Positions 35,125 to 47,077 of a DNA stretch of 64,000 bases are shown one piece after another (the stretch's first letter is position 1; each line of letters opens with the position of its first letter). Under the pieces are notes generated by a model, which was given only the letters and a program-made list of their open reading frames with translations, was not told where the DNA came from and did no database searches. The DNA lies in assembly GCA_014898425.1 (NCBI GenBank), contig RCSZ01000007.1:1302001-1366000 (forward strand), read 5' to 3'. The DNA is from Botryotinia globosa (lineage: Eukaryota > Ascomycota > Leotiomycetes > Helotiales > Sclerotiniaceae). The position numbers were made by a program, and so were the translations under genes.

Positions 35125-38100
35125 ATGGATAGGGACTTGTCAGAAACGGATCTGGGGATGGATCTTATTGAACAGTGGGATTGGCAGCGGTTTAGGGAGG
35201 CCGAGAGTATGGAGTTGGAGGATGAAGAGGATAGTGCGATGCAGACGCAAATGAGCATTGAGAATGGGGCAAAGGTCAAGGAGACGACAAAGGATGTTGG
35301 TCGGATGGGAGAGGCTGGTGGGGTGGGTTCGAGAGGATCACAGAATTTACTTTTACCACAGTGTGATGGGCCGGCTGATGACGAGGATGTGATTGGGGAA
35401 AATGGATCGGTATCAAAAATTGGCATTGAAGATATTGATGTAGAATCGCGCCAAGCGATTTTGCTACAGTGCGATGACCAGGCTGTATCCATATCGAAAA
35501 TCGGGAGCGGAGATGTCGATGTGAGTTCTCGACGTGATGATACAGCAGCCTCAGATATACCCACGGAGGAAGGGTTGAACAAAAACGCTCCCGTGGCCCA
35601 AAAGCAAAAAATGGTTATGGAAGACGTTGGGCCGTACAAGGAAGAAAGTGGGGAAATATCGAAAAAACGCGATGGTACGGCAGATGAGCAAGAAGACCAA
35701 GAGATGAACCTAGCTGGCGATAAAAGCATTCCGGATATCCCTGGAAAGGAGATTGGCGATCAAGAATTGGTCAAAGTTGATGAACCAGCTCTACTCGAGG
35801 CAACTCGTAAGAATACTTCAGAGACAATCACAACAACTACTGAAATGACAATTGACTCTAGTCTCATCGCGGATGTCGATCCTTTTGGAGGAAACATGTA
35901 TTTTGAGGAACAAACCCACGACAAATCGGATGATAAGATTAAGGATTCGGGTTTAGACGGCGAAAATCCTGTGTCAGAAAGGGGCAACGGTATCTCGAAC
36001 TCGGAAAAATCTATCACCGAGATGAGAGCTGGGTCAGTAATTAATAAACGTATCGATCGAGAGAACAGTCAAATCGAAGCAATTCACGGCAATGTTCCAA
36101 CTTCGAACACCACTTATTCCGGAACGACTATTGATACTGAAATGATGGTCAACAAAGACGCAAATTCTGGGAGTGAAGATCATGTTACTGAAAGCATTAC
36201 CAGCGGGTTCCTGAGTAATGAAGATTTAAGGGACCTTGAAGGGAAGCCGAGCTCAATATCTATTCTGGAACAATCACCTGTTGAATTCGCGCCCGGGGAC
36301 GATTTTTCGGAAGGAGCCCCGTCAATAGATGAGAATATTACGAATTCTCCGAATACGGAAAATGTGTCAAATCCCACTCATATTCAAGATCTCAGAATCC
36401 CTAATCAACTACCTGTGGATAATGACAGCTTGGACGATGTTGAATTGCCTTCACTTTCCAGGTTGGAAGCTCCAGTACAGCCAAGACAAGTAGAAATTCC
36501 GGATAGCGATGCGATCACAGAATCAAGTCAACAATCTCTGCAAAAACTCAGCCATAATAGAAACACATTCCATAGCTCGGTGAAAAATGGAAAGAACGTG
36601 GAAATGGCCACAGGAGTCGATGCTGTCAGAGAAGAAAATGAGGACGCGGAGGCCGAAGATGCTATTAACTCGTTTGGGAGAGAATGTGCTACAAGCTCCA
36701 TCGACCCGAAGAAAAATCTCAAAGAGCTAGAAACCATGGGATCCGAAAGTTCACAGAATGGAATAGATGATTTTGAAGAGATCCGAGAGCCTTTTGAGCG
36801 TGCGCTGATTGGTTCTGCTCGGAAGGCTGAGGAAGATTCTAGAGCCGACGAAGATAATATAGATATTCAGCTGTCTACTACTCAAATATCACCGCAAAAA
36901 CCAACAAATAAGAGGGGTCGACCACCAGGAATCAGGAGATCTAAAATGGCCAACAGTCAAGCTGACGAAGAAAATATTGAAAGCAAAGCAATGCTTGCCG
37001 AAGCTGACCCAGACAAGTCAATGAGTGTGGAGGACGAGGAAGACTTGAGCGTAAGCAGCCCCGTGGCCGAGAGGAAGAAACGAGGACGACCATCTACTAG
37101 GAAGATTTCTGAATTATCTGTCGATGAACATGTCGACAAACTAGATGACGCAATGAAGCATATAGCTCCCACAGATGCCACAGCAGATGATTTCTCTCCA
37201 AGTAGCCCCGTACCTGAGAAGAGGAAACGAGGACGACCATCTGGTAGAAAGGTCTCTTTGTTATCTACTGATGAGCTTGCCGTGGAAGAAGATAAAGTAG
37301 CTGTGGGTCCACCAAAAAGATACGAAACCACTCTCATCAACAAATCAGCTGAGGCACATTCATCTCCCAGAAAACTCCCAGCAGACAAGGCGGATCCACG
37401 TAGCCTTACACCCGAAAAGAGAAAGCGCGGAAGGCCATCCGGGAGAAAAAATTCCACGTTATCCACTGTTACAAATGATGATGAAGATCTTGAGAGGGAG
37501 AAGGTTTTGATGGATGAGAATACTATAAATTCGAACATCGGTCGCAAATCAACAGATGAGCCAGCCGGGAATACTCCTATTAATTATATACAAGAGATGA
37601 AGGAAAAAGGAAGAACGACAGGCAGAAACCCTTCAAATTTGATTCCCGAGAAGAACTATCCCGAGGGATCAGACGGAGAATTTGATGAATTAGATGAAGT
37701 GACAGCAATAGCCCCAGTCGAGATTATTGAGAATCATGATGAGTCTAGAATCAACGATTCGATGGATGAAATGACTGCAAATTCATCTTCACCTGTCAAG
37801 CGAAAGAGAGGAAGACCAGCCGGTAGAAAGTCTTCGGACTTGAGTCCCGAGAAAGCCAACACCGAAGAAGTTGCCAGACGGGATTCGAGTAAGGTTTCCG
37901 TGATTATTCCCGGAGATATTGAAACGGAACAAGCTACGCCTAGTCACAAATCTACCGGAAAGCATATTGCTATCCCATCTTCATCCGTCAAGAGAAAGAG
38001 AGGAAGACCTGCAGGACGCAAATCTTCTGGGGTTGAAGCGGAACATACAGAAGCTGATGAGTTATCGTACGAGGCTTCACCATTGCCTCACAATGATGTT

Positions 38101-39958
38101 GACGTACAAGCCACCCCATCTGAGGAAGCAAATGATGATTCGGATGAAAGCTCGTCTATAAGGCCAAAAAACAGAGATCGACCTAGTCGAAAGACATCTG
38201 AACTGAATTCCGAGAAAACACACGCCAATGAAGCTGTCAACGAAAGCTCTGGAATTGTCATAACGGAAGAGACCTCAGAGAGCATCGCTAAGGAGTCTAT
38301 AGGCGATATTAATTCCACTGATGAACTAGCTGATTTCGATTCCTCACCAGTGAAGAGAAAGAGGGGGAGACCTGCTAGCCGAAAGGTGTCTCGACTAAGT
38401 CTGGAAAAGACAACTGTTGACGATGCTCCAGAGAAGACTCCAAATATCCCCCAAAAAGCTGTAACCGATGCTAGTGTCTGTGAGCCAGTATCTGAGACGC
38501 AATCAGTTGATGAGCCGCAAGATTTTGCTAAAACATCACCCGAAAAGAAAAAGAGAGGTAGACCGGTAAGTCGTAAGGTCTCCGCAGTTACTAATCCAAA
38601 CAAGGGGTCCGTTGAACCTCCAGAAGCAAGTCAAGTGGTCATTGCATTGCAAGAGACTGTAGCCGCAAGCAGTGATCAACCAGTTGTGATCAGTTCTTCT
38701 CCAGAGAAAAGAAAAAGAGGTAGACCTTCCAATCACAAATCCTCTAGTGTTAGCATTGCGAACAAGGATGTCATTGGTACTGTCGAAGCAAGTTCCAGCA
38801 ATGCTGCTACAAAAGCTTTCGACAAAGTTGTGGATGCCGATATCAACGAACCTGCACCTGATGCTAGCCTATCGACCAACGCTTCACCCGGGAAGAGAAA
38901 AAGAGGTCGACCGGCTCACAAAGCTTCTAGCTTGAATATCAGGAATGCTACCATGAAGGATATGTCGAATGATGTTATGAGTAGTGGTAAGAATGTCCCG
39001 ACCGAGATTGTCGACTCAGATGAGGAAGAAGATGCGCTACTCAATGAATCGCCGCCTTCAAAAAAGATTAAGCCAGAACCAAGGATGAGAGACCGACCAC
39101 CTGGAACTAAAGACTTGGGTGCCAGTACTGAAGACACAAAATCTGGCGAAGAAAGTTTGACAGAGGTATTGAGCGGTAGGGGCAGGGCTAAGAGTGGTGG
39201 AACAAATCAGGTGGTTACAAATATCGAGGAAAAGTCACCTGCATTAGAGAAGAAGAAACGGGGTCGGCCCTCCGCAGCCAAACCTAGGCGGATTAATAAT
39301 AGCGATTCTGATATTGCAGAGGAAGAGCAACAAATACCCGACAAATTCGAGCTTCGTAGCATTGAAACTGAGGACGTTGACGAAGAAGAAGAGGTTAATG
39401 ACCAAGAAGAGCCGGTCATGGAGAGAAAGAAAAGGGGAAGACCAAGCTTACTCAAGAACAAAGGGAAGCAGACTGCAAAAGCTTCAGAGCCCGTGGATCC
39501 AGATGCCACTATTAATGAGAAGACATCTACCGCTGGTGGCACTAAAAACAAAGCATCTGGAAGTCAAATATCAACATTGTCAAATACTCCCTCCTCCCAA
39601 CGCCAAGATGCGTTTTTAGCCGAGATCAAAGCGCTGAAACTTGTAAGTCTTAGTCTGCCTTTGATCCCATACTTTCTTTTTCCTTAAAGTGATCAACTAA
39701 CTCTGTCACTAGACATCAATCCAAACACGCAACGCGAATCTCAAAGCAGAAATTGCACAAAAACGAGAGAAAATACAGGAAATCACGGAAGGATTGGAGA
39801 AACCGGCGAAGCAAACAGTCAAGAGACATATTAGGTTGCTGCATGATTATAATGATATCAAGGATGTGGGACAGGGGCTGCTGGGCATGATTGCCGATAA
39901 TAGGGGTGTAAGGGTTGGGGAACTGTATGAGGAATTTGGGGTGGGCATTTCAGATTAG
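35125..39958 (+). CDS. AT-hook array protein with a C-terminal Swi5 domain
   Basis: Two exons: 35125-39642 and 39713-39958 (70-bp intron, donor GTAAGT), 1,587 residues. Residues 1-590 are acidic and low complexity. From about 595 to 1440 there are twelve canonical AT-hook cores (RGRP in contexts like KRKRGRPSGRK) plus three degenerate ones, spaced roughly 30-110 residues and often preceded by SSPV/SP and followed by RK(V/I)S. The last 80 residues read TSIQTRNANLKAEIAQKREK, then KRHIRLLHDYNDIKDVGQGL and NRGVRVGELYEEFGVGISD, the Swi5/Sae3 signature. Swi5, with Sfr1 or Mei5, stimulates Rad51/Dmc1 strand exchange; other Swi5 proteins can be as short as about 85 residues. AT-hooks bind the minor groove of AT-rich DNA. 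Upstream frame stops make the ATG at 35125 the first usable start. The fusion is supported by a continuous frame up to the intron. Confidence 0.85.
39713..39958 (+). other. Swi5 domain (terminal exon)
   Basis: Encodes an N-terminal coiled coil (AEIAQKREKIQEITEGLEK) followed by the conserved Swi5 core, with LLHDYNDIKDVGQGLLG corresponding to the LHEYNEIKDAGQALLG core in animal SWI5. The domain boundary falls almost exactly at the intron. Confidence 0.9.
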
Positions 39959-40712
39959 GGGGTTGATGAGAAGGAGGGGTGGGAAGAGAAAGAGTGTGCT
40001 GCTAGAACGGTGGTGGGCGAATCTCGGGGAGAGAAAGAGACAAGGATGAGAATAAAAGCAAGGAAATTAGTTTATTGCTAACGGGTGTGTTTGGTTCCAT
40101 TTCTTTATTATATGATACCATTCTGCCTTGTGTTTGCTAGGGCGTATTAGGTGCTTTCTTCTGGGAGAGAAACACTCTAAAGGAGCTAGACTATTAAATG
40201 TCTATTGCTTGTGCATTAAGATAGATATGGAAGGGAATAGAGTTCTCTCTTTCATGAGATAATGCGAACAAAATTAGCTGCGTAGATAGCTACAGTAGCT
40301 TTATATATAATAGGAGACTTGTTTACTATCTTTCATGTTTGTGTAAGAATAAGTCTAATAGTGATTTGAGAGTGATTAATTGAGTATATCATAGGCACTT
40401 GGGGATTCATTAATCTTTCTGACATGTCTGCATACCTGATGCCGGATACCATCTGCATTCAAGACCTTTGGAATGTTTGATTTTCTTTGAGAGGTTGAAC
40501 GAAGGGGAGTGGGAATATGGAATCTTGGTTGATAAAGTTTATAAGAGTGTGCAGAGTATAGAAAAGATGATATTGATCAATGTTTGCTTCGAATTCACAG
40601 ATACTTTTCCTATCATAATTTTTTGATGAGACGATTTAGTCCACGTGGAAGACTTCTTTTCAGGGATGAGAGAGTGACTATCGCCCAATCTCTCCCAAGG
40701 CCTAAAAGTTGT
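39959..40712. other. Intergenic region between convergent genes
   Basis: 3' flanks of the Swi5-domain gene (+) and the dehydrogenase-like gene (-). No ORF with support. Confidence 0.7.
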
Positions 40713-41669
40713 TCACAGCCTCAAAAATTCACTTCCCTTCAAATCCTCAAACTCTTCTCCCTCTCTACAATCCACCCCCTCCTTCACCACCCTCCCCACC
40801 TCCTCCCCCACCTCCCCCTCCCCATTTAACAAATCAAAATACCCACTCCTCACCCCCTCCTCCGCCAACAACCTCACCGCCACCTCCGCCACATCCCCTC
40901 TCGTAACCTTCCCCTGTCCCGTCGTCTTCCCCAAACTCACCCTCCCGGTCTCCTCCTCATCACTCAACGTCCCCGGCCTCAAATCAATCCACGTCATATC
41001 TTTCCTCTCCTCGCTCAGCACTACTAACGCTTGATCTGCCGCCAATTTCGCTTTGTAATAATCGGGAAGCACTTCATTATTGACTTTCTGCACATACGCC
41101 CAATCTTCTTCGCTCCACCATGGAGCCCGCGAGCGGCGGCATATGAGCGCGGAAACGAGGAGAAATTTGCTGACCGAGGGAGTCGCGAGAGAGGCCCGGA
41201 TGAAATGGATACAGGCGTTTTGATCGATGGCGTATGTGCGGTCTTTGCCACCTTTACCTCCGGCTCCTGTTTGGTTGGCAAGTTGTTAATTGGTATTCTA
41301 TTTCATCATCTGAAAATCGCAATTTCTGACCCTTCCCTTCCCGTTCCAAGTAATGAAAATGAGAAAAATGCAAGGAATGAAAGATTTCCTACCAGCACAC
41401 CAGATTACCCAATCCGCTTTTACTTGGTCCAAAATACTCTTTGCGTCGCTCTCGTTCTTGACATCTTCAATGCTGGAGACGAGCACCTCGAGGTTTCCGG
41501 CGCTGCTTTTGGGGGCGCGCGATGCGGCAGCAAGGATGTCGGGTTTGTGGTCGGGGTTGCGGATCATGGAGATGAGGTTCCAGGATCGAGAGAGGATCTT
41601 GGGGGTTAGTAGGAGAGATACTTTGCCGTGGCCGCCGAGGAGGAGGATGCGTGGGGTAGAGGGTGACAT
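40713..41669 (-). CDS. Atypical short-chain dehydrogenase / NAD(P)-binding Rossmann protein
   Basis: Two exons: 41669-41393 and 41266-40713 (126-bp intron, GTAGGA donor, AAACAG acceptor), 276 residues. The N-terminus has a beta strand and glycine-rich turn ILLLGGHGKVSLLL (NAD(P)-binding). VIWCAGAGGKGGKDRTYAID follows across the splice junction, then FLLVSAL and a YxxxK-type motif in DYYKAKLAADQALVVLSEE. WIDLRPGTLSDEEETGRVSL is typical of the SDR_a5/NAD-dependent epimerase-like group related to bacterial YwnB/YhfK. The third exon half is GC-rich (GAGGAGGTGGGG runs) on the coding strand. Substrate unknown. The start is the first ATG and is followed by the Rossmann strand within ten residues. 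Confidence 0.85.
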
Positions 41670-42139
41670 TTTCTTTTGGTAGTGGAGAGGAATCGATGGT
41701 TTGAGTGTTGATTTTGTAGAGGACGGGAGAAAATTGTTGGTTGGGAATTGGGATTTTTGGTAGTTGGATGTTTATTAGGTAGATAGGTATTGTTAGTAGC
41801 TATTACCCCGAGTTGTTGTAACCGTCTGATGTTACTGTTTTGGTTGGTAAGAATGCGGGGTCGGATCGCATCATTGTGGAACGGAACTTCGTTGAGAACT
41901 TTTGATTACGTCATAACCTATTTACCTACCGAGGCTACCTACAAATTACTATCCTTCTGGATTGTACCTCGTATAATTGATTAATTAGGCCAATGTGGTT
42001 CATCAGTACGAGAATGTGTATCTATATTCTATTAGTACATGCACTATCACTATTATCTTAATTCTGATTGTTTAATTACAATATATAATTGAACAATAAT
42101 GAAGCTCAAATACTTCTAATCGTTAAGACTATTAAGAAG
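41670..42139. other. Intergenic region, AT-leaning
   Basis: Upstream of the dehydrogenase-like gene. Also the place where the broken O-methyltransferase loses similarity (about 42140). Confidence 0.6.
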
Positions 42140-43002
42140 TAATCCAATTGAACCGACTACCTTTGCTAGTACTCTGATAGGTGCTTTTCAGTCAGACCTA
42201 TGAGATCGTATCCTGTACCCTCTGTCCAAGCTTTCATGGCACTGCCAAAACGTTTTGCTCGTGCTGGATTCTGGGACAAAACTTCGAATATAGATTTATC
42301 CGTACCGTTCGCAAGCGCAAATCCCTATAGAAGTTCATCAGTCTAGCTATCTACACTTTGTGTCAAGGGACTATACAGTTTCATTTGGCTCTTGAGATCC
42401 CGGATGCTTCACCATAGTGTTGACTGTCTGGGTCGCAGCTTGCCAGAGTTCATCAGAGGTGGTCGCGACCCAATCCGCCATTTATTGCTCTTTTGCTATC
42501 ATCCTAGATGCAGCTGTGTGAGCAACAACGCCCCTCTTCGGTTCCTTGAATAGGCGTAAAGTCATGGCATGACGAAGAATTCAACGGACGTCAAGCTCAT
42601 TGAGACCACATGTTTTTGCAATATCGGCATAAGAGACTTCTTCATGAACCGGAATGCTTTTCGCAATGTTGAAGCGTCCAATTGCTTGCATACTTAGGAG
42701 CCAATCATGCTTTGACAAGTCAGCAAAGAGCTTAGTAGTTACTTTTGTGTGTACTCACGGTGAATTCATCAAATACTCCTTGGGTCGGGTCCAAGAATGA
42801 GATCATGAAGCATCAGCGTTGCATCAATAAGCTCTGATCAAGCAGCTTCAAGTTCAGGAGCATCTGAAGGGACGAATGGCTCAGTAGGAGCGTCAACATC
42901 GAATGATGGGGACTTTAGACCCTGACTGCTTAAGTAATTATCAATTTTGGCAGTATTTGCCGAGATTATTGCAGCTAGTTCAGTGATTGCTGGTTGTGTC
43001 AT
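42140..43002 (-). pseudogene. Truncated O-methyltransferase (secondary-metabolism type) pseudogene
   Basis: Read on the minus strand from ATG 43002-43000, the product begins MTQPAITELAAIISANTAKI and follows the N-terminal dimerisation/winged-helix half of fungal SAM-dependent O-methyltransferases of the aflatoxin/sterigmatocystin OMT class (HDWLLSMQAIGRFNIAKSIP, TCGLNELDV). Two introns are still recognisable (42758-42710 with GTGAGT, and 42376-42325). In-frame stops are TGA at 42840-42838 and 42583-42581, TAA at 42484-42482 and TAG at 42168-42166. Three would be CGA or CAA codons before C-to-T change. A one-base loss lies just before the first intron. Similarity ends near the SAM-binding GxG region, so the catalytic half is missing. 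Confidence 0.85.
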
Positions 43003-43439
43003 GATGAAGTAAAGAAGTATTGTAGAAAGAGCTTTCTCGAGGAAGAAGGATGGGTAATATATGTTTTGAAAAAAGGAGAACTCGGCGAAAGAATCCCTGG
43101 TGAGATATTACGGGGATTGCATTCTGGGCCGCAGACATGCAGTAAATAAGAGGTGCAGAAACTGCATCTGACATATATTCTTAATGCAGTAAGAAGGCCT
43201 AATATCAATATTCTAATATAGTCATTAATATTGGCTATCTTGATTCTGTATATGCCGCATATGCTAGCGTGTTAATCTTGAAAATTAAAAATGACCAATT
43301 TCAGTCGCCGGAAAAAATGTTCCTAGCCATCAAACAGGGAAAAACTATAATAGAATACGAATCAGACAATGAATCTTGTGGCTACAGCAGTCTAGTTATT
43401 TATATTGACTGAGAAGATTACAACGGACCAAGACCTCGT
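43003..43439. other. Spacer between two pseudogenes
   Basis: Contains no recognisable coding remains. The 5' flank of the dead O-methyltransferase. Confidence 0.5.
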
Positions 43440-44638
43440 TATCCAAGAAAGACTTTGACCATAACTATGGCGTATGTGATTAGAATAGGTGAACTGAGGA
43501 AGTGGACCGGGAGTAGTCGACGGCTTTTCGTACTGCCAATACCCTACGTTTGCTGGATTGCACAGAGAGATAATAGTATCCCAGCAGTAACGAAGCGGCC
43601 GATTATCCTACCACTGTTCAAAGTATAGACGGCTCCGTCGAAGGATACTGTATGATGCTGGCAGTAAAACAACCGCATATAAGGAACGTTACGATCAAAT
43701 AAATAGTCTTAAGGCGACCGATTATTGAACTGTCTGTGGGGCTTTGCGGAGGTGCTGAAGGGAGAAGAAATGAGTGGATTGATGCGCAAATGTTACCAAC
43801 CAGAAGGTTGATGTAAGAAACCTGGAGCCACAATATCAATACAATTTTTGTACCTATAACAAATCTGACTCACCCATCTCCAAGTAGCACTCCTGACTGT
43901 GAAAGCCCCCCTAGAATTAGACTAAAATCGTTCCCTACCCTAGATTAATCCGCAAAGACTAATTAAATCGGCTTTTCATGTTCCAGAGTAGTAACGGATA
44001 TTAGTACCGTCACTCCTGAGTAAATGCCAGCCCCTCCAAGCCCACATATTGCTATGCCCACAATCGAAGCGACCATATTGGGCGCTGCAGCACAAGCAGC
44101 AGGTCTAATCTCGGAGAGCACCACAAAAGTGGTATACACATATCTGGCGTCGATATCAGAATAGATTTGCCCCGTACACCAATTATATCAGATATGGAAA
44201 GATTGGAAACGAGATATGATACGAGGATCAACAGAATTGTGATTCTTGCCAGAAGAGATTTGTTCCAGATCCCCCAAGGAGGAAGGCAACAGGAAGCCGA
44301 GATAACTTGTCGACTGATGAAAACTATCGAACGACTGCGGACTGCACGACTGCAACGATTGCATTATCAATTGAGAAGAGAAAGGTTGGTAATAAAATCG
44401 AATGAACCACTAGAGCCCATCATACGCCAGTGATACTACGAGGTGGAAGTCAAGGGCGGGGGCGGGGTGTCCCGTCGACGCTTAGGGTCTTTGCGGAAGC
44501 ATGGGAGTTATCAACCTCCTTGTCCTTTTCGGGTGTTGCACTCAGGTTCTCTTCCGAGGTAGGTTCAGAAAATACAACAAGATCCAAGGCAGGCGCCTTC
44601 TGCTGTTCTTCGAGATCAACATTCATTTCGTTGGTCAT
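43440..44638 (-). pseudogene. MFS (DHA14 drug:H+ antiporter-type) transporter pseudogene
   Basis: The minus strand from about 44638 reads in pieces: an acidic N-tail starting MTNEMNVDLEEQQKAPALDL; WALVVHSILLPTFLFSIDNA (TM1, with the DNxIV motif); VDKLSRLPVAFLLGGSGTNL; NMVASIVGIAICGLGGAGIY then SGVTVLISV (the conserved TM4-5 stretch of DHA14 transporters); LLPSAPPQSPT; and RIIGRFVTAGILLSLCAIQQ. Stops (for example the TGA before WALVV and TAG after QSAVVR) and frameshifts break it throughout. The 3' half of the gene is missing. Fungal secondary-metabolite efflux pumps belong to this family. Confidence 0.8.
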
Positions 44639-46365
44639 GTTGAAGAACTCTGAAAGTATCCAGAAGCGGGTATCTGCTAGTCTTGAAAGATGTTTTGAGG
44701 AAATACAAAGATTCGACTTGTGCCTAATTTTCGCCATTCATATCGGTGGTGTTCGGATTATAACTACGCATGCGATGTAAACCTGCCACATAAATTCTAG
44801 AGAGTCTATGAATGGTACATGCATATAAGTTGATCTGGTCAACACATAATCGGTGAGGTTGATGGAAGTAAAGAAACTTTAACACTTGTCGATTGTATCT
44901 CCCGCCGTCTTGAAAAAAAGTGGATCCGTGTCAATATACGAATGCCTACAGATTCCTCCCGCAAACAATTAATGTGCAACATCATCCAGATGGCATGTAG
45001 TCGTAAAGCTTTCGGTTTATACTGTTATGTTCGCCCAGCACTTGCGCGGCGCGATCATTTTAGCAGAGTAAATTCGCCTTTCGGAGATTACCAACATCAA
45101 AACTAATATCCTAACATCTGAATATATCCGAAGCTATATACTGTGCCATTGGTACTCGCTGACCGGATCATCAGCAACTAATCAAACGGCCGGGAGCGCG
45201 TTGGCGGCGATGTTCTGCAGCATCCATCACAGTAGCAATTGACTGTTAGTCATTCCTATTATGGAATAGATTCTCAAGTTACATGTAGTTGTATTTTAAC
45301 GGTTACCGTAAGAAATCGATAACAGTGGAGTATCTTACAGTCCTTCGTGATCTGCCAAGTCTTTTTCGTTCACAACTTGTAGATTCATAACACTTTCGAG
45401 ATTTTGCGCATGTCCTTCTACCATATAATTTCAGATTATCTCTACCTATCGAGCCTACCTTCCTACCAACGTGCCTTGAGACTGATTACCTCTCCCTACA
45501 TTGCAACAGGGTGCTTTGTGCTGATATACAACGCAGGCCTCTTCTAAAAAGCATAAAAACGGATTTTTTCAATTTTTGGGATTTTTGGAATTGCTGATTA
45601 AGAAAAAAATCGATTAAAAAAAGTACCAAGAATCTTCAAGTAAAAAATAGAACTCATACCTACCTCCCCTGAAAGTATTCTTGTTGCTTTTCAAAAGACC
45701 TCTCCTTATACTTCGGAAGAGGCAAATTTCTCGTATATTAGGAGCTGGAGTCTTCTTGTCATTCTAGTCGTACTGACTGGTACGAAGTATGTAGAGTAGC
45801 AATTGGACTGTAGATCTTTTCTAATCAATTCATAATGTAGAACAATACCGATTATTGAGGGCCGGAAATTGATGCCGAGAATTGAACACAATGTTATTAA
45901 TCTCGTAAATCGTATTCCAAGATCATTATCAAGTCTACAAATCTGATATGATAATCAAACTGTTTATACTCGTAGCTAGGTATCGATTACTATGTAAATA
46001 CATTTTATAGCTTGTTAGCCACACTATACATTACCTTAATAGTACTATGCGTAACTAATAAATGAGGTTCAAATAATATATATGCTATGTAAACATGTTT
46101 ACACTATATAAACGATTTTATATAATGTACTCTCTTATTCGATATTAATATTAAAAAAATTACATTTTATGTTATTATAGATCATTGAATAATAGTATAA
46201 TATAGAAGCTGGCTCTATTTAATAATTAAAATCGATTATTAAGCAAGGTAATATATGATTTTAAAGAATTTATATTAAATAATTCATTTTCTTATTTTAT
46301 ACTTTTTTCTATTAATCTAGTTTTCTTACTTTTATTAATCTCTTCATTAATCATTTCCTAATCCA
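44639..46365. other. Transition region towards AT-rich DNA, no gene recognised
   Basis: Composition is normal until about 45500, then increasingly AT-rich. I see no ORF with coding character on either strand. Confidence 0.5.
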
Positions 46366-46370
46366 GCTAT

Positions 46371-46520
46371 TGTCACGGCGCTAACTACGTTGCCTTCGTG
46401 CCTTAGGCACGAACCCTTAGCGTGCCCTTAGCGTGCCCTACTTCCTATAATAGGGCCTCAACCTTTCATAGCACTTAGAACCCTTATGGTACAATATAAG
46501 TCTTTACCCGTACCCTGACA
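46371..46520. mobile_element. Solo LTR, 150 bp, with 5-bp target duplication
   Basis: Begins TGTCACGGCGC and ends TACCCTGACA, with inverted TGTCA/TGACA termini. It is flanked by GCTAT on both sides (46366-46370 and 46521-46525). GC content is high relative to its surroundings. A related, strongly AT-shifted copy lies in the opposite orientation at 51891-52041. Confidence 0.85.
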
Positions 46521-47072
46521 GCTATTCCTTATAAATAAAGTTTTCTTTAAGAATTTAATAAAGAATTAATTGTTTTTTATTTCTTTAAGGTTATATTAAA
46601 TTAAAAGCGTCTTTTAAACAATAATTATATGATTCGATTATATTATTGTGAGGGCGCACGTACCCTCTGGGCACGTGACCGGCTATACTAGCCGTTTTAG
46701 CTAGCTTTCAAGTATAAGTTGAAAGCTTCGCTTCCAACTTCCTTTCTAGCTCTTTATTAATAACTATATCTCTAACATATAGGATTTAAAACACAGTTTA
46801 TAACTGGAAACTAATTGATCGAAAAAAAGTACGGATGCTCTGTATAGCGAATATCAAAATCCTAATCTATTATTAATAAGTATAGTAGTTATAAATGATT
46901 TATGAAATATAATTAATTAATATTTTTATATTCTTTGAATTAATAGTTTTTGAATGATATTATTTTTATATCAAAAAAAAAGAGTTGTTATTAATATATT
47001 AATTGTTTAATTGATTTTAAAATAAAAAGTTCGAAAAAAGTTTGATAAAAAGTTGTTAATATGATTCTAATT
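46521..47072. other. AT-rich spacer
   Basis: AT-rich, with one GC-normal patch near 46650-46740 (GAGGGCGCACGTACCCTCTG). No gene. Confidence 0.5.
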
Positions 47073-47077
47073 GGTTT

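Noticed and set aside
36957..37547. Long antisense ORFs under the AT-hook gene
   Set aside because: Shadows of a strongly biased repetitive coding sequence.
41031..41609. 192-codon + frame opposite the dehydrogenase-like gene
   Set aside because: The minus strand has a Rossmann motif and clean splice sites; the + frame has no family signature and spans the intron.
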